From the NCBI RefSeq assembly GCF_001591805.1, contig NZ_BCVP01000016.1:124001-188000 (forward strand): 64,000 bases of DNA, read 5' to 3'. Position 1 is the stretch's first letter; every line of letters begins with the position of its first letter. This document shows positions 17,098 through 26,165 of this stretch, one piece after another. The DNA is from Neobacillus novalis NBRC 102450. GTDB taxonomy: Bacteria > Bacillota > Bacilli > Bacillales > Cytobacillaceae. The notes beneath the pieces were generated by a model that was not told where the DNA came from, did not search any database, and saw only the letters and a list, made by a program, of their open reading frames with translations. Both the position numbers and the translations under genes were made by a program.

Positions 17098-18672
17098 TTA
17101 TTTTAGCATTTTCATAATTTTAATGGCGACGAATATTTTTAGCATGTCATCCAGCTGATTGAAATCAATATTTAAGATAGACTCAAGCCTTTTTAACCGC
17201 TTCCTTAGTGTGTTTGGATGAATATAAAGATGTTCAGCGGTTTGATTAATATCACCATTGTTATAAAAAAATACTTCCAATGTTTCAAGGTAAAAATCAT
17301 CATTCGTTTCATCTAAAAGAATGAGTTCCCCCAATGTTTCTTGATAGTATTCATGCAGTAAATCATTATGAATATTAGAAAGAAGTCTTGCAATTCCAAT
17401 ATCCTCGAAATGCCGAACGGAATTTTTTTTCGTCTCAAACTTTCCCAACTCCAGTGCAACCTTTGCTTCATAGAAGCTGCGAAACAACTCCATATTAGAC
17501 GGGTAATGCCGCCCCAATCCAATGTGGCATTCCATGTTTGGCTGGGCATATTCGATCTCCTTTTGAATTTTATTAGCCAAGGAAATCATGAACTCTTTAC
17601 GTTTTTTAGGCGTATTGTCACGGTTATCAAAGACAATGATGACAATATTGCCCTGAATGGGGAAGATGATTGCCTGTAGGAAGGCTGAAGAAACGAGTGA
17701 ACGGATTTTCCGGATTATCGCTTCTAGATCGATCGTCAATTTTGGAATGTCTGATTTGGCATTTAATCTCATCACCATTAGTTGGGTAGGTATCGTGAAG
17801 TCCCAGCCCCATTGGTTTCCCTGTGAGATTAACCCCTGCTCAGATTCTAAATTATTATAGAGAAGATTGTAAAGGAAATGCTGTTTATAGGAACGATGTG
17901 CCTCCATAACAGCCTCCTCCTTCATTAAATATGTAACAATTGCTGGCAGGGCATGAGTAATTTGTTCGATACTTATGTCAATCATCATCCCGGGCAGTTC
18001 TTGAAAAAGGATATATCCAAAATGCTTTTCTCCAGAATGTAACTGAAAAAGAAGATAATCATCGGCACCACGTTTTATTAAAGAAAAGGTTCCTTGATTG
18101 TTGGTTACATGCTGATTGGCAATGGAATTTAAAAATGGCTCATGGACACTTGTCCAATTTCCTTCATCTATTGAAAAAATCTGTAACTCCTTATTTACTA
18201 AAAGGATTTCTTGACCTAGAAAGAGCCGAAGACGATGGAGTACCCATGCCAAACCTCTGTCATTCATCAATTGCAGCCAATAGCTGGTAGAACGTTCCCA
18301 AACATAGTGGTACAGACCCGAAGTTTTAAGGTGTTGGAGATCAGCAAACTTTTGGATGATACTGTCAGGGTTCGTTTCATTGATCAGTAAAACCGGTTTT
18401 TTATAAGTATCAGCGGCGTCAATAGTGGTAGTTGGGATAAATAGGTCTTCATTTCCATAGATAAGAATTCCTTGAACATATGGAACAGAAAGGTATTCAT
18501 TCAGTTGTATGACTGTGCTTACTGATTTTGGAAGGAGGACTAAGGAGGGTTCCTCTAGCCGGATTGAATTATTTTGAATGGTTGTAAAATGCCGTTCCTT
18601 TCCTTCCCAACCGCCAATTATTTCGGCGTGATGAAAGGGGGAGGCGCTTATTATTTCTTGAAGGGTGAGCAT
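17098..18672 (-). CDS. PucR-family transcriptional regulator
   Basis: A 524-residue protein. The N-terminal ~120 residues (LTLQEIISASPFHHAEIIGGWEG, and NEYLSVPYVQGILIYGN) match the PucR purine-catabolism domain. The C-terminal end (NNGDINQTAEHLYIHPNTLRKRLKRLESIL) is the PucR-type helix-turn-helix. Such proteins activate catabolic genes when a metabolite is bound. It lies between a leftward ferredoxin gene and the D-2-hydroxyacid dehydrogenase, all on one strand with short gaps. Its likely targets are these neighbours or the divergent molybdoenzyme gene. The effector is unknown. Confidence 0.88.
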   Translation of the reverse strand: MLTLQEIISASPFHHAEIIGGWEGKERHFTTIQNNSIRLEEPSLVLLPKSVSTVIQLNEYLSVPYVQGILIYGNEDLFIPTTTIDAADTYKKPVLLINETNPDSIIQKFADLQHLKTSGLYHYVWERSTSYWLQLMNDRGLAWVLHRLRLFLGQEILLVNKELQIFSIDEGNWTSVHEPFLNSIANQHVTNNQGTFSLIKRGADDYLLFQLHSGEKHFGYILFQELPGMMIDISIEQITHALPAIVTYLMKEEAVMEAHRSYKQHFLYNLLYNNLESEQGLISQGNQWGWDFTIPTQLMVMRLNAKSDIPKLTIDLEAIIRKIRSLVSSAFLQAIIFPIQGNIVIIVFDNRDNTPKKRKEFMISLANKIQKEIEYAQPNMECHIGLGRHYPSNMELFRSFYEAKVALELGKFETKKNSVRHFEDIGIARLLSNIHNDLLHEYYQETLGELILLDETNDDFYLETLEVFFYNNGDINQTAEHLYIHPNTLRKRLKRLESILNIDFNQLDDMLKIFVAIKIMKMLK

Positions 18673-18690
18673 AATGTTGAAGTCTCCTTT

Positions 18691-19251
18691 TTATCTACAC
18701 CAAAAATGCTGGATATCTACTTTTATCTTGTGAAATCGTATGGATGGATTCGTCATCTTTTTCATTTCATATCCATAAATCGCTTTATCATAATGGCTAT
18801 ACTTTGGGTCGTTAATGTCAATGATTTCAAGCGCTGTGACCGGACACGCAGAAACACAGATTGTAGTTTTTCCTTGCAGCTGCCTCTCATAACACATATC
18901 GCATTTATCCGCCTTCGCTGTTAGCGGGTTCATTTTAATGGCATCAAAAGGGCAGGCGGTTTCACATTTCCCACACCCAGAACATTTCGCCTTATCAATT
19001 AGGACAACTCCATTAGGCTTCTTCTTAATGGCACCTTCTGGACAAGCAGCCATACATGCCGGGTTTTCACAGTGATTACAAGCCATGGAAAAATGGTGAA
19101 AACTATGCCCCTTTTTACTTTCTTCATCTTCTATCGAGTGGATTTTTCTCCTGAAGGAACCCTCATGTCCATGTTCATTTTTACAGGAAAACTCGCAAGA
19201 ACGACAGCCTAAACACTTTTCAGTATGGACAAGAAATCCTAGCTGTTTCAT
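18691..19251 (-). CDS. 4Fe-4S ferredoxin subunit (DmsB/HycB type) divergent from molybdoenzyme
   Basis: A 186-residue protein with four CxxCxxC-type [4Fe-4S] motifs: CLGCRSCEFSCKNEH, CNHCENPACMAACP, CSGCGKCETACP and CDMCYERQ...CVSACP. This is the DmsB/PsrB electron-transfer subunit pattern. It lies divergent to the Tat-less molybdoenzyme at 19380, which has no ferredoxin subunit of its own on its strand, so the two probably pair. A close relative of the same length sits at 24759. It is upstream of pucR on the same strand, so the ferredoxin, regulator and dehydrogenase may be one transcript. Confidence 0.9.
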   Translation of the reverse strand: MKQLGFLVHTEKCLGCRSCEFSCKNEHGHEGSFRRKIHSIEDEESKKGHSFHHFSMACNHCENPACMAACPEGAIKKKPNGVVLIDKAKCSGCGKCETACPFDAIKMNPLTAKADKCDMCYERQLQGKTTICVSACPVTALEIIDINDPKYSHYDKAIYGYEMKKMTNPSIRFHKIKVDIQHFWCR

Positions 19252-19291
19252 AAAATGATCACCTTTTTACCTATTATTAATGGTTTTTCCC

Positions 19292-19308
19292 TATATACTT
19301 AGTATATA
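19292..19308. promoter_or_regulatory. Palindrome in the divergent promoter region
   Basis: TATATACTTAGTATATA is symmetric except at its centre and sits between the divergent ferredoxin and molybdoenzyme genes, about 40 bases from the ferredoxin start and 70 from the other. It could be an operator serving both directions; its AT-richness makes an overlapping -10 element equally possible. Confidence 0.5.
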
Positions 19309-19379
19309 TGTTTCTTTAAAAGGAATTGAAGATAAATGCAACAAGTTTAGAACAATTTCGACAAGGATAAGGAGGAGGC

Positions 19380-21431
19380 ATGTTGGATCAAACCTATTCG
19401 ATTACTCGCCATGTATGTCCGCGCAATTGCTATAGTTCTTGCAGCATGCTTGGATATACAAAAAATAGACGCCTACATAAGGTTACCGGTGATCCGAAGC
19501 ACGGCTATACAAAAGGTTTGTTATGTGCGAAAGGCTATAATTATATCAATAATGTCTATCACCCAGATCGAGTGAAATATCCAATGAGACAGTACCCGCG
19601 CGGCAGCGGGCAATGGCAGCGAATTTCCTGGTCAGAAGCGATAGATATCATCGCAGAAAAGATAATTGAGCTATATCATCGGTATGATTCCCATTTGTCA
19701 TTAGGACTTAATAAATATTCAGGGAACATGGGAGTACTGCACCATGCCATGGAAGGATTCTTCAATGGATTAGGAAGAACTTCAAGAGCTGTTGGCAATC
19801 CATGCTGGGCGCCGGGGATGGATGCGATTTATTATGATTATGGGGAACACCAAACCTCAGATATGGAAGATATCCTTCATGCGGAAACAATCATTCTTTG
19901 GGGGATTAATCCGGTTTGGACATCGATTCATGCGATGAATTATATTTATGAAGCCCAAAAGCAGGGAGCAAAGGTCATTACGATTGATCCTGTCTATACG
20001 GAAACGGCGAAAAAGTCTGATACCTTTATCCAAATCAAGCCTGGAAGTGATGGGGCCTTAGCTCTTGCCGTGGCGAAATATATCCTTGAACATAACTTAT
20101 ACGATGCTGAATTTCTTGAGGCACATACGAATGGCTGGGATGAATTACAGGAATATATTCAGCCGCTTTCAATGGAAGAAGCATTGCAGCAATGCGGACA
20201 AACGATAGAAGCGATTCAATTCTTAGCGGAAAGGCTTGGGAGAAGTAAGCCCGTCTATATTTGGCTAGGTTTTGGCATGCAGCGCCATCAAAATGGCGGT
20301 CAAAATATTCGTGCAGTCAATGCTCTTGCAGCAATCACGGGGAATATTGGTCATAAAGGGAGTGGAGTTCAGTTCGGACAACGGACTACCTGGAAGTTCA
20401 CCTACAATATTTTAAACTATTTACCAACTGATAAGAAAAAAGCAAATGGCGTTCGACCTTTAGATTTCAATAATTTCGCAAATGATTTGCAAAAGCAGCA
20501 AGATCCCCCTGTTAAATTTCTTTGGATTACCTGTAGAAATTTACTCACACAGAGTGCGAATATTCAGCAGCTAAAGAAAGCCCTTCAATCATTGGAATTG
20601 ATTGTTACCGTAGAACATTTTTTAACAGAAACTGCCCAATACTCTGACATTGTTTTGCCTGCGACTACTCAATTTGAAGAGTGGGATCTTGTCGCAAGTT
20701 ATTGGCACCATTGGATTAGTATAAATCAGCCAGCCATTCCGCCTTATTATGAAAGTAAGAGCGAGCTTGAAATTGCGAGGATGTTATCCAAAAGGTTAAA
20801 TGAATACGAGGAGGATTTTAGTGCCTTTCCAAGTGATTTGACTGATGAGGAATTTATTGAACAGGAATTCACGGATGAGTTTTATCAATCGCTCCAGATA
20901 GAGTGTTGGCGTGAATTACTAAAGGGTCCGCGAAGAGTCAATGTCCCGAAAACAGCATGGGAAGCGTTGGAGTTTAAAACTCCGTCGGGTAAAATTGAAC
21001 TTTTTTCACAACAGGCGAGGGAAATTCAGCTATCTCCTTTTGGCATGGCATTGTTAGATAATAGAAGGAGTGAAAATTATCCTTTTACCTTGCTATTAAA
21101 CCATGAACCGTTTCGGATCAATTCTCAATTTCAAAACTTACCATCTTATAAGAAAATTAATAAAGAGCCATGTATCTATATCCATCCATCGCTTGCAAAG
21201 GAAAAAGGGATTCGTGCCAGTTCCTTGATAAGGGTATTTAATAAAAATGGGGAAATTGTGATACGTGCCAGGTATTCTGAAGACGTAAATCACCATACCT
21301 TAGTGATCCATCCGAATCATCCGCTTATAAATAAGCTGCTCACCTTTACACCTGCTGATATGGGGGAATTCGTAACAGGCGGAAAAGGGAATGCCTTAAA
21401 TGACCTGCAAGTAAATATAGCGAAACTCTAG
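19380..21431 (+). CDS. Molybdopterin oxidoreductase, DMSO-reductase family, without Tat signal
   Basis: A 683-residue molybdoenzyme. The N-terminal CPRNCYSSCSM...LCAKGY motif holds a [4Fe-4S] cluster. Cofactor-domain motifs LWGINPVWT, GFGMQRHQNGG and the C-terminal molydopterin dinucleotide-binding domain follow. A Cys in GNPCWAPG lies where the family carries its Mo-ligating residue and is shared with the paralogue at 22545. There is no Tat signal: the protein begins directly with the cluster motif, so it should stay in the cytoplasm. GGAGGAGG precedes the ATG. The substrate is unknown; reduction or oxidation of a small sulfur, nitrogen or organic compound is possible. Confidence 0.88.
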   Translation: MLDQTYSITRHVCPRNCYSSCSMLGYTKNRRLHKVTGDPKHGYTKGLLCAKGYNYINNVYHPDRVKYPMRQYPRGSGQWQRISWSEAIDIIAEKIIELYHRYDSHLSLGLNKYSGNMGVLHHAMEGFFNGLGRTSRAVGNPCWAPGMDAIYYDYGEHQTSDMEDILHAETIILWGINPVWTSIHAMNYIYEAQKQGAKVITIDPVYTETAKKSDTFIQIKPGSDGALALAVAKYILEHNLYDAEFLEAHTNGWDELQEYIQPLSMEEALQQCGQTIEAIQFLAERLGRSKPVYIWLGFGMQRHQNGGQNIRAVNALAAITGNIGHKGSGVQFGQRTTWKFTYNILNYLPTDKKKANGVRPLDFNNFANDLQKQQDPPVKFLWITCRNLLTQSANIQQLKKALQSLELIVTVEHFLTETAQYSDIVLPATTQFEEWDLVASYWHHWISINQPAIPPYYESKSELEIARMLSKRLNEYEEDFSAFPSDLTDEEFIEQEFTDEFYQSLQIECWRELLKGPRRVNVPKTAWEALEFKTPSGKIELFSQQAREIQLSPFGMALLDNRRSENYPFTLLLNHEPFRINSQFQNLPSYKKINKEPCIYIHPSLAKEKGIRASSLIRVFNKNGEIVIRARYSEDVNHHTLVIHPNHPLINKLLTFTPADMGEFVTGGKGNALNDLQVNIAKL

Positions 21432-21509
21432 AAAAAGTATGAATGATGCTATCTGATGGCAAAACAGACAAATACTGTTTGCTATTTAGATGGGTGTTCA
21501 TACTTTTTT
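21432..21509 (+). terminator. Long hairpin terminator after the Tat-less molybdoenzyme gene
   Basis: Starting right after the stop, AAAAAGTATGAA pairs with TTCATACTTTTT across a long imperfect stem that includes GCAAAACAG/CTGTTTGC near the loop. The 3' arm ends in a T run. The stem is unusually long, about 35 pairs with mismatches. Confidence 0.75.
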
Positions 21510-21548
21510 CATTTATTTGCCTCGATGATTGGAAATGTGTCTAAATTA

Positions 21549-21566
21549 TTGTGAAAATTTGAGCAA
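21549..21566. promoter_or_regulatory. Possible Fnr/CRP-type site upstream of the second molybdoenzyme operon
   Basis: TTGTGA-AAATTT-GAGCAA resembles the Fnr box of bacilli (TGTGA-N6-TCACA); the left half is perfect and the right half matches 3 of 6. A similar sequence precedes the hydrogenase-like gene at 30430. The lipoprotein gene begins 127 bases later. No well-spaced promoter was found, so this is tentative. Confidence 0.35.
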
Positions 21567-21692
21567 ACTGTGACAAGAACGCCTGATTCATTCTTTTTAC
21601 ACCATCCATTCCGAAAGACTGTAGAGTCTTATACATTTGCTCACCATTTAACATGGTATTCTTTATCTATAATCCTGAAGGGAGTTACCACG

Positions 21693-21926
21693 ATGAAGAA
21701 AATAATTCTATTTCTCCTTATGAATTCAATAGTCGCAGCTTTACTTCTAGGCTGTCAGCAGCAGGCAGATGACAATATAAAAGCAAAAATTAATTTCGTG
21801 CCAAACGAAGATTATGTCGGTGATCCTCATCCTGTGGTAAAAGAAGAGATGAAATTAACAAACGAAGAAAAGCTGGAGTTCGAGAAGGTTAAGCAAGAAG
21901 TCTCGTCAAATAAAGAGGGCGAATAA
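21693..21926 (+). CDS. Small putative lipoprotein at the head of the molybdoenzyme operon
   Basis: A 77-residue protein with a lipoprotein signal: MKKIILFLL, a hydrophobic stretch and the lipobox LLLGC with Cys near residue 20. The rest is short, charged and without a recognised domain (FVPNEDYVGDPHPVVKEE). The start at 21693 is preferred because GAAGGGAG lies upstream and gives a proper signal peptide; a GTG at 21570 would add 41 residues without one. The stop is one base before the chaperone gene, so it belongs to the operon. Its function is unknown; an outer-face accessory of the exported enzyme is a guess. Confidence 0.7.
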   Translation: MKKIILFLLMNSIVAALLLGCQQQADDNIKAKINFVPNEDYVGDPHPVVKEEMKLTNEEKLEFEKVKQEVSSNKEGE

Positions 21927-21927
21927 G

Positions 21928-22551
21928 ATGATCTATACAGAAATCAACAATATAAACCAGGAAGAACGGTTGTTTATGTATCAATTATTCTTGCATTACT
22001 ACAGGGGAGATTTGTTAAAACTTCCTTCTGCAGAATGGGGGAAATTATTAGAAATGCTTGAAAGACAGCATTCACTTCAGTCGAATGATTGGGGAAGAAA
22101 AGCAATTCAACAGCTCCAGAATTTGACAGATCAAGCACTAGAAACATTTGAATTTGATTTTAACCGTTTGTTTGTCGGACCAAATAAATTATTAGCTTCA
22201 CCATTTGAGTCAAGCTATCAAAACTTTGAAGGCACCGTGATGCAGGCAGAAACATTGAAAGTTCGAAGATTCTATTATTATGAAGGACTGCAGGTAGCCA
22301 ATGAAGGCGGGCTGCCAGATGATCATATCCAGTTCGAATTAGAATTTATCCTTCATTTATTAGGCTCCGAAGATAAGAACAAAGTTCTACAATTATTTTT
22401 GGAAAAACACCTTTTAAAATGGGTGGATCAACATTGGGCTCGAATCGAGGAACATAGTCAAAACCAGATTACCTTAGCGTTTGGCTATCTGTTAAAAGGA
22501 TTTATATTACTAGAAAAAAGTTTGATAGAAGGTGAGGGTCCGTTATGTTGA
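21928..22551 (+). CDS. TorD/DmsD-family molybdoenzyme chaperone
   Basis: A 207-residue, all-helical, mostly acidic protein. It carries the family segment FEFDFNRLFVGPNKLLASPFESSY, then RRFYYYEGL and LPDDHIQFELEFILHLL, which is the TorD signature region. TorD-like proteins bind the Tat signal of a molybdoenzyme and hold it until the cofactor is inserted. The gene overlaps the start of the Tat-bearing enzyme by 7 bases, a clear sign of its client. It is the only such chaperone in the window, so the Tat-less paralogue presumably matures without one or uses this one. Confidence 0.88.
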   Translation: MIYTEINNINQEERLFMYQLFLHYYRGDLLKLPSAEWGKLLEMLERQHSLQSNDWGRKAIQQLQNLTDQALETFEFDFNRLFVGPNKLLASPFESSYQNFEGTVMQAETLKVRRFYYYEGLQVANEGGLPDDHIQFELEFILHLLGSEDKNKVLQLFLEKHLLKWVDQHWARIEEHSQNQITLAFGYLLKGFILLEKSLIEGEGPLC

Positions 22552-24746
22552 AAGAATCGATTTCAAGGCGAACTTTTATAAAGGGGTCTGTTTCCTTAAG
22601 TGCATTATTAGGTTTAGGAGCAGCCGGCACAAAGGCCACTAAAGGGTTAATTCCAAAGGCAGCTGCCAAAACAAACGGAAAAGTGGAGCAGTTCTATAAT
22701 GCTTGCCCACGAAATTGCTATGATACGTGTTCCATTTTAACTACAGTGGAGGACGGCAGAATCACCTTTATTACCGGAAATGAGAAGAACACCTATACGA
22801 AAGGGCGCCTTTGTGTGAAAGGAAACACCTATCCACGTGTTGTCTATTCACCAGATCGGATTAAATATCCGATGCGCCAAAAAGGCCGGGGGTCAGGAAA
22901 CTGGGAGCGGATTAGCTGGGATGAAGCTTACACGATTATTGCGAAAAAAATCCTTGAGATAAAAAAGGAATACGGCAGTACGTTACCGATTTGTTTAAAT
23001 AAGTATTCGGGCAACTTTAATATATTAAATTATGCAACGGAAGGCATGCTTTCAAGTATCGGCTATACAACACGTGCGCAAGGAACGCCATGTGATCCTG
23101 CAGGTTCTGACGCCCAAGGCTTTGATATGGGAGTTGCTTATAACAATGACCCGGAACAATTTCTTGACGCCGATTATATTATTCTTTGGGGGGCCAATCC
23201 GTCCTGGACATCTGCACACTCGATGTATTTTATTGAACAGGCAAAAGAGAAAGGGACAAAGTTGGTCGTGATTGATCCGCTCATAACCCAAACAGCTTCG
23301 AAAGCGGATGAGTATATTCAAGTGAAAGCAAGTACAGACGGCGCGCTCGCCCTTGGGATGATTCGCTACATCATTGACAATCAATTGTATGACAAAGTGT
23401 GGGTGAGTCAGAATTCCATTGGTTTTAAAGAATTTTCCTCTTATGTGAAAAAGAATATTACGCTTGAATGGGCTGCTGAAAAAACAGGTGTGCCAAAGCC
23501 TGTCATCGAACGTATTGCTCGAGAATACGCTACAGCCAAGCCGGCCAATATTTGGATTGGCTTTGGGATGCAGCGTCATGTAAACGGCGGGGCGATGGTG
23601 CGGGCGATAGATGCCTTAGCTGCAATTACTGGAAATATTGGCAAAAAAGGCGGCGGTGTCAATTATATTGGCGGCGAAACATGGGGATTTAATTACCATA
23701 CGATGAGCTTCGGTGCTCCTGAAGGCAGCGGCGGTGAAAAAGATCGCTTCGTCAACATGAACAACTTCGGTGCACAGGTGTTGGCAGCGAATGAGCCGCC
23801 AATTAAGATGATGTGGATTGCCTGCCGTAACCCATTGGCTCAAGATCCTGAACCTGCGGTTGTCAAAAAGGCATTTGATCAAATGGATTTAGTCGTAACC
23901 GCTGATTTATATATGAATCAGACGGTTGAATATTCGGATATTGTTCTACCGGTGACAACCCCATTTGAATCGGCAGGGATAAATGTCAGCTATTGGCACT
24001 ATTGGATGAACGTTAATGAACAAGCGATTAAACCGCTTTATGAAACGAAGAGTGATTTAGAAATTGCGATGGGCTTATCGAAGAAATTAAATCAGTTAGA
24101 ACTGGGTTCATGTACGTTCCCTGTATCCGGAGACCCGCTTGAATGGGTCGAAAAAGAGTTAAATGATGATATTAAGGAGTTGTTCGGTGTAAAGAGCTGG
24201 GACGACCTTCGGAAAAACGGCGGAACAGCCAAAGCGAATGAAAGCATAACCGTTGCTTGGCAGGATTTAAAATTTAGGACACCATCTGGCAAGTATGAAT
24301 TTTATTCTAAAAAGGCTGTAGAGTATGGTCATCATCCATTACCAGTATTTACTGAAGAGTACAAGGCACCGAAGGAATATCCGATTCGCTGTATGTCGCC
24401 ACATTGGAAATTTGGTATCCATAGTCAATTCCAACATCAAGACTGGCTTATGGCGATTCAAGACCATCCGTTTCTTGAGATTCATCCGGATTTGGCAAAG
24501 AAAAAGTCAATTAAGGATGGCAACATGGTAAAAATCATCAATGAGACCGGCTATATGACGCTGCCAGCAAAAATAACAAAGATGGTGCCGGCAGATACGG
24601 TTGTCATGTATGAAGGCTGGTGGAAGGGTGTTAATTACACCGAGAATTTTACCGTTAAAGCCTTACAGGAAGATATGGGTGAATACCAAAAAGGGCAGCG
24701 TGGAATCGCTTTTCACGATAACTTTGTAAACATTGAGAAAGCATAA
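22545..24746 (+). CDS. Tat-exported molybdopterin oxidoreductase, DMSO-reductase family catalytic subunit
   Basis: A 733-residue enzyme with a twin-arginine signal (SRRTFIKGSVSLSALLGLG) followed by an Ala-rich cleavage region. The [4Fe-4S] motif CPRNCYDTCSI...LCVKG and the cofactor motifs LWGANPSWT, GFGMQRHVNGG and the C-terminal dinucleotide-binding domain follow. A Cys in GTPCDPAG is at the usual Mo-ligand place. It should act on the outer face of the membrane, with electrons delivered by the DmsB-like and DmsC-like subunits downstream. The order chaperone, A, B, C is that of a complete membrane reductase. It is clearly paralogous to 19380-21431. The electron acceptor cannot be named from sequence. 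Confidence 0.9.
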   Translation: MLKESISRRTFIKGSVSLSALLGLGAAGTKATKGLIPKAAAKTNGKVEQFYNACPRNCYDTCSILTTVEDGRITFITGNEKNTYTKGRLCVKGNTYPRVVYSPDRIKYPMRQKGRGSGNWERISWDEAYTIIAKKILEIKKEYGSTLPICLNKYSGNFNILNYATEGMLSSIGYTTRAQGTPCDPAGSDAQGFDMGVAYNNDPEQFLDADYIILWGANPSWTSAHSMYFIEQAKEKGTKLVVIDPLITQTASKADEYIQVKASTDGALALGMIRYIIDNQLYDKVWVSQNSIGFKEFSSYVKKNITLEWAAEKTGVPKPVIERIAREYATAKPANIWIGFGMQRHVNGGAMVRAIDALAAITGNIGKKGGGVNYIGGETWGFNYHTMSFGAPEGSGGEKDRFVNMNNFGAQVLAANEPPIKMMWIACRNPLAQDPEPAVVKKAFDQMDLVVTADLYMNQTVEYSDIVLPVTTPFESAGINVSYWHYWMNVNEQAIKPLYETKSDLEIAMGLSKKLNQLELGSCTFPVSGDPLEWVEKELNDDIKELFGVKSWDDLRKNGGTAKANESITVAWQDLKFRTPSGKYEFYSKKAVEYGHHPLPVFTEEYKAPKEYPIRCMSPHWKFGIHSQFQHQDWLMAIQDHPFLEIHPDLAKKKSIKDGNMVKIINETGYMTLPAKITKMVPADTVVMYEGWWKGVNYTENFTVKALQEDMGEYQKGQRGIAFHDNFVNIEKA

Positions 24747-24758
24747 GGAGGAGCTACG

Positions 24759-25319
24759 ATGGCAAAAAAGCTGGGATTTTTAGTAAATATTGAGCGTTGT
24801 ATCGGCTGCCACGCATGTGAAATTTCGTGTAAAAGCTTTTATCAGCTTGAACCAAACATGCGAAGGCGCAGGGTAACAGAGTTGCCGGAGAACCTTGTCG
24901 GAACTCCTGTCCGTGCCTTTGTTTCCACTGCTTGTAACCACTGTGATGAGCCGGCTTGTAAAAAGGCTTGTCCAGTGGGTGCCTATACGAAGCGTGAGGA
25001 CGGGATAGTTGTCCATGATCAAAACATGTGTATTGGCTGCCAAATGTGCGGCAAGGCCTGTCCATATGGTGTGCCACAGTATAATCCTGTAAAGAAAAAG
25101 ATGGATAAATGCAGTATGTGTTATGACCGCTTGGATGAGGGTCAATTGCCAATCTGTGTCGAAAAATGTCCGTTGGAGGCCATTCAAATCGTTGACTATA
25201 ATGAAGTTCAACCTTCAAACGCCGTCAGCGTTGTGCCGACATTTGCCGATCCATCGATAACACACCCAACTACTCATTTTATTTTGCCGAAACCGGGCAA
25301 ACAAACAAGGAGGTTTTAA
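24759..25319 (+). CDS. DmsB-like 4Fe-4S electron-transfer subunit
   Basis: A 186-residue protein with four [4Fe-4S] motifs: CIGCHACEISCKSF, CNHCDEPACKKACP, CIGCQMCGKACP and CSMCYDRLDEGQLPICVEKCP. It would carry electrons from the membrane anchor to the catalytic subunit, and has no signal of its own because such subunits are co-exported with the Tat protein. It begins 12 bases after the catalytic gene with AAGGAGGAG and ends two bases before the membrane-anchor gene. Its equal length and motif spacing suggest common origin with the ferredoxin at 18691. Confidence 0.92.
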   Translation: MAKKLGFLVNIERCIGCHACEISCKSFYQLEPNMRRRRVTELPENLVGTPVRAFVSTACNHCDEPACKKACPVGAYTKREDGIVVHDQNMCIGCQMCGKACPYGVPQYNPVKKKMDKCSMCYDRLDEGQLPICVEKCPLEAIQIVDYNEVQPSNAVSVVPTFADPSITHPTTHFILPKPGKQTRRF

Positions 25320-25321
25320 GT

Positions 25322-26128
25322 ATGCATGACTTACCTCTTGTGATCTTTACCATCTTGTCACAGCTTGTAATTGGCGGATTTGTGACCCTATGGTGGCTTG
25401 ATAGGAAAAAGAGTCCTATCTCAAGACAATCGGGGCTGATGATCTCCATTTCACTGGTTGTGCTTGGCGCTATTTCCGTTATCATTTCGCTCTTGCATTT
25501 GGGTCATCCCTTTGAAGCCTATCGTGCCATTTTAAATATTGGTGTTTCATGGTTAAGTCGTGAAGTCACGTTTTACGGGATATTTGTTGGCTTAAGTGTT
25601 TTATACACATGGTTTTGGCTTAAGGACGAAGCTGGTAAACGTGGTTTGATTGGGGGAATTGCTTCCGCTATTGGTGTGATCGCCATCTTCTCCTCAGCAA
25701 AAATTTATATGATACCAGCGATTCCAGCGTGGAACAGCGTTACCACTCTTTTCAGTTTCTTTTTAACTTCGCTCATATTAGGTCCTTTATTTGTGGGCGC
25801 ATTTTTAGCGATTCGCAGCGAACTTTCTGTCAATATTTCCGGTATTTCTATTACTGCTTTGATATTCGCAGCCATTGTGATGATTGTCTATTTTTCATCA
25901 CTACAGGGTGGTTTGCCTCAAGCCGTCGAGGCTGCCCGATTGACGACACATCAATTGCTGTTTTGGATTAGGCTGTTCACATTCGTTATCGCCTTTGCAA
26001 TTCTTACCTTTTGTTTTAAAAATCAGCACATACAGAATAAAAAAATTTATTCGCTCGTATTTGTCATTCTATTTGTCAGCGAATTTCTTGCCCGGTTCCA
26101 ATTTTATGAGACAGCCATTCATTTATAA
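25322..26128 (+). CDS. DmsC-like membrane anchor subunit
   Basis: A 268-residue, very hydrophobic protein with about eight membrane segments, starting at LPLVIFTILSQLVIGGFVTLWWL. LLHLGHPFEAYRAILNIGVSWLSREV is typical of the DmsC family, where the conserved HLG...SWLSRE region lies near the quinol site. It should anchor the enzyme and oxidise menaquinol. It completes a chaperone-catalytic-ferredoxin-anchor set. The AAGGAGG site lies just before the ATG. Confidence 0.92.
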   Translation: MHDLPLVIFTILSQLVIGGFVTLWWLDRKKSPISRQSGLMISISLVVLGAISVIISLLHLGHPFEAYRAILNIGVSWLSREVTFYGIFVGLSVLYTWFWLKDEAGKRGLIGGIASAIGVIAIFSSAKIYMIPAIPAWNSVTTLFSFFLTSLILGPLFVGAFLAIRSELSVNISGISITALIFAAIVMIVYFSSLQGGLPQAVEAARLTTHQLLFWIRLFTFVIAFAILTFCFKNQHIQNKKIYSLVFVILFVSEFLARFQFYETAIHL

Positions 26129-26165
26129 GTAGAAAGGGCTGCGCACTGAGAGGAGGTCAAGACTA

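Noticed and set aside
23052..23579. Leftward 175-codon frame within the Tat-molybdoenzyme gene
   Set aside because: It is fully inside a strongly conserved gene on the other strand and resembles no protein family.
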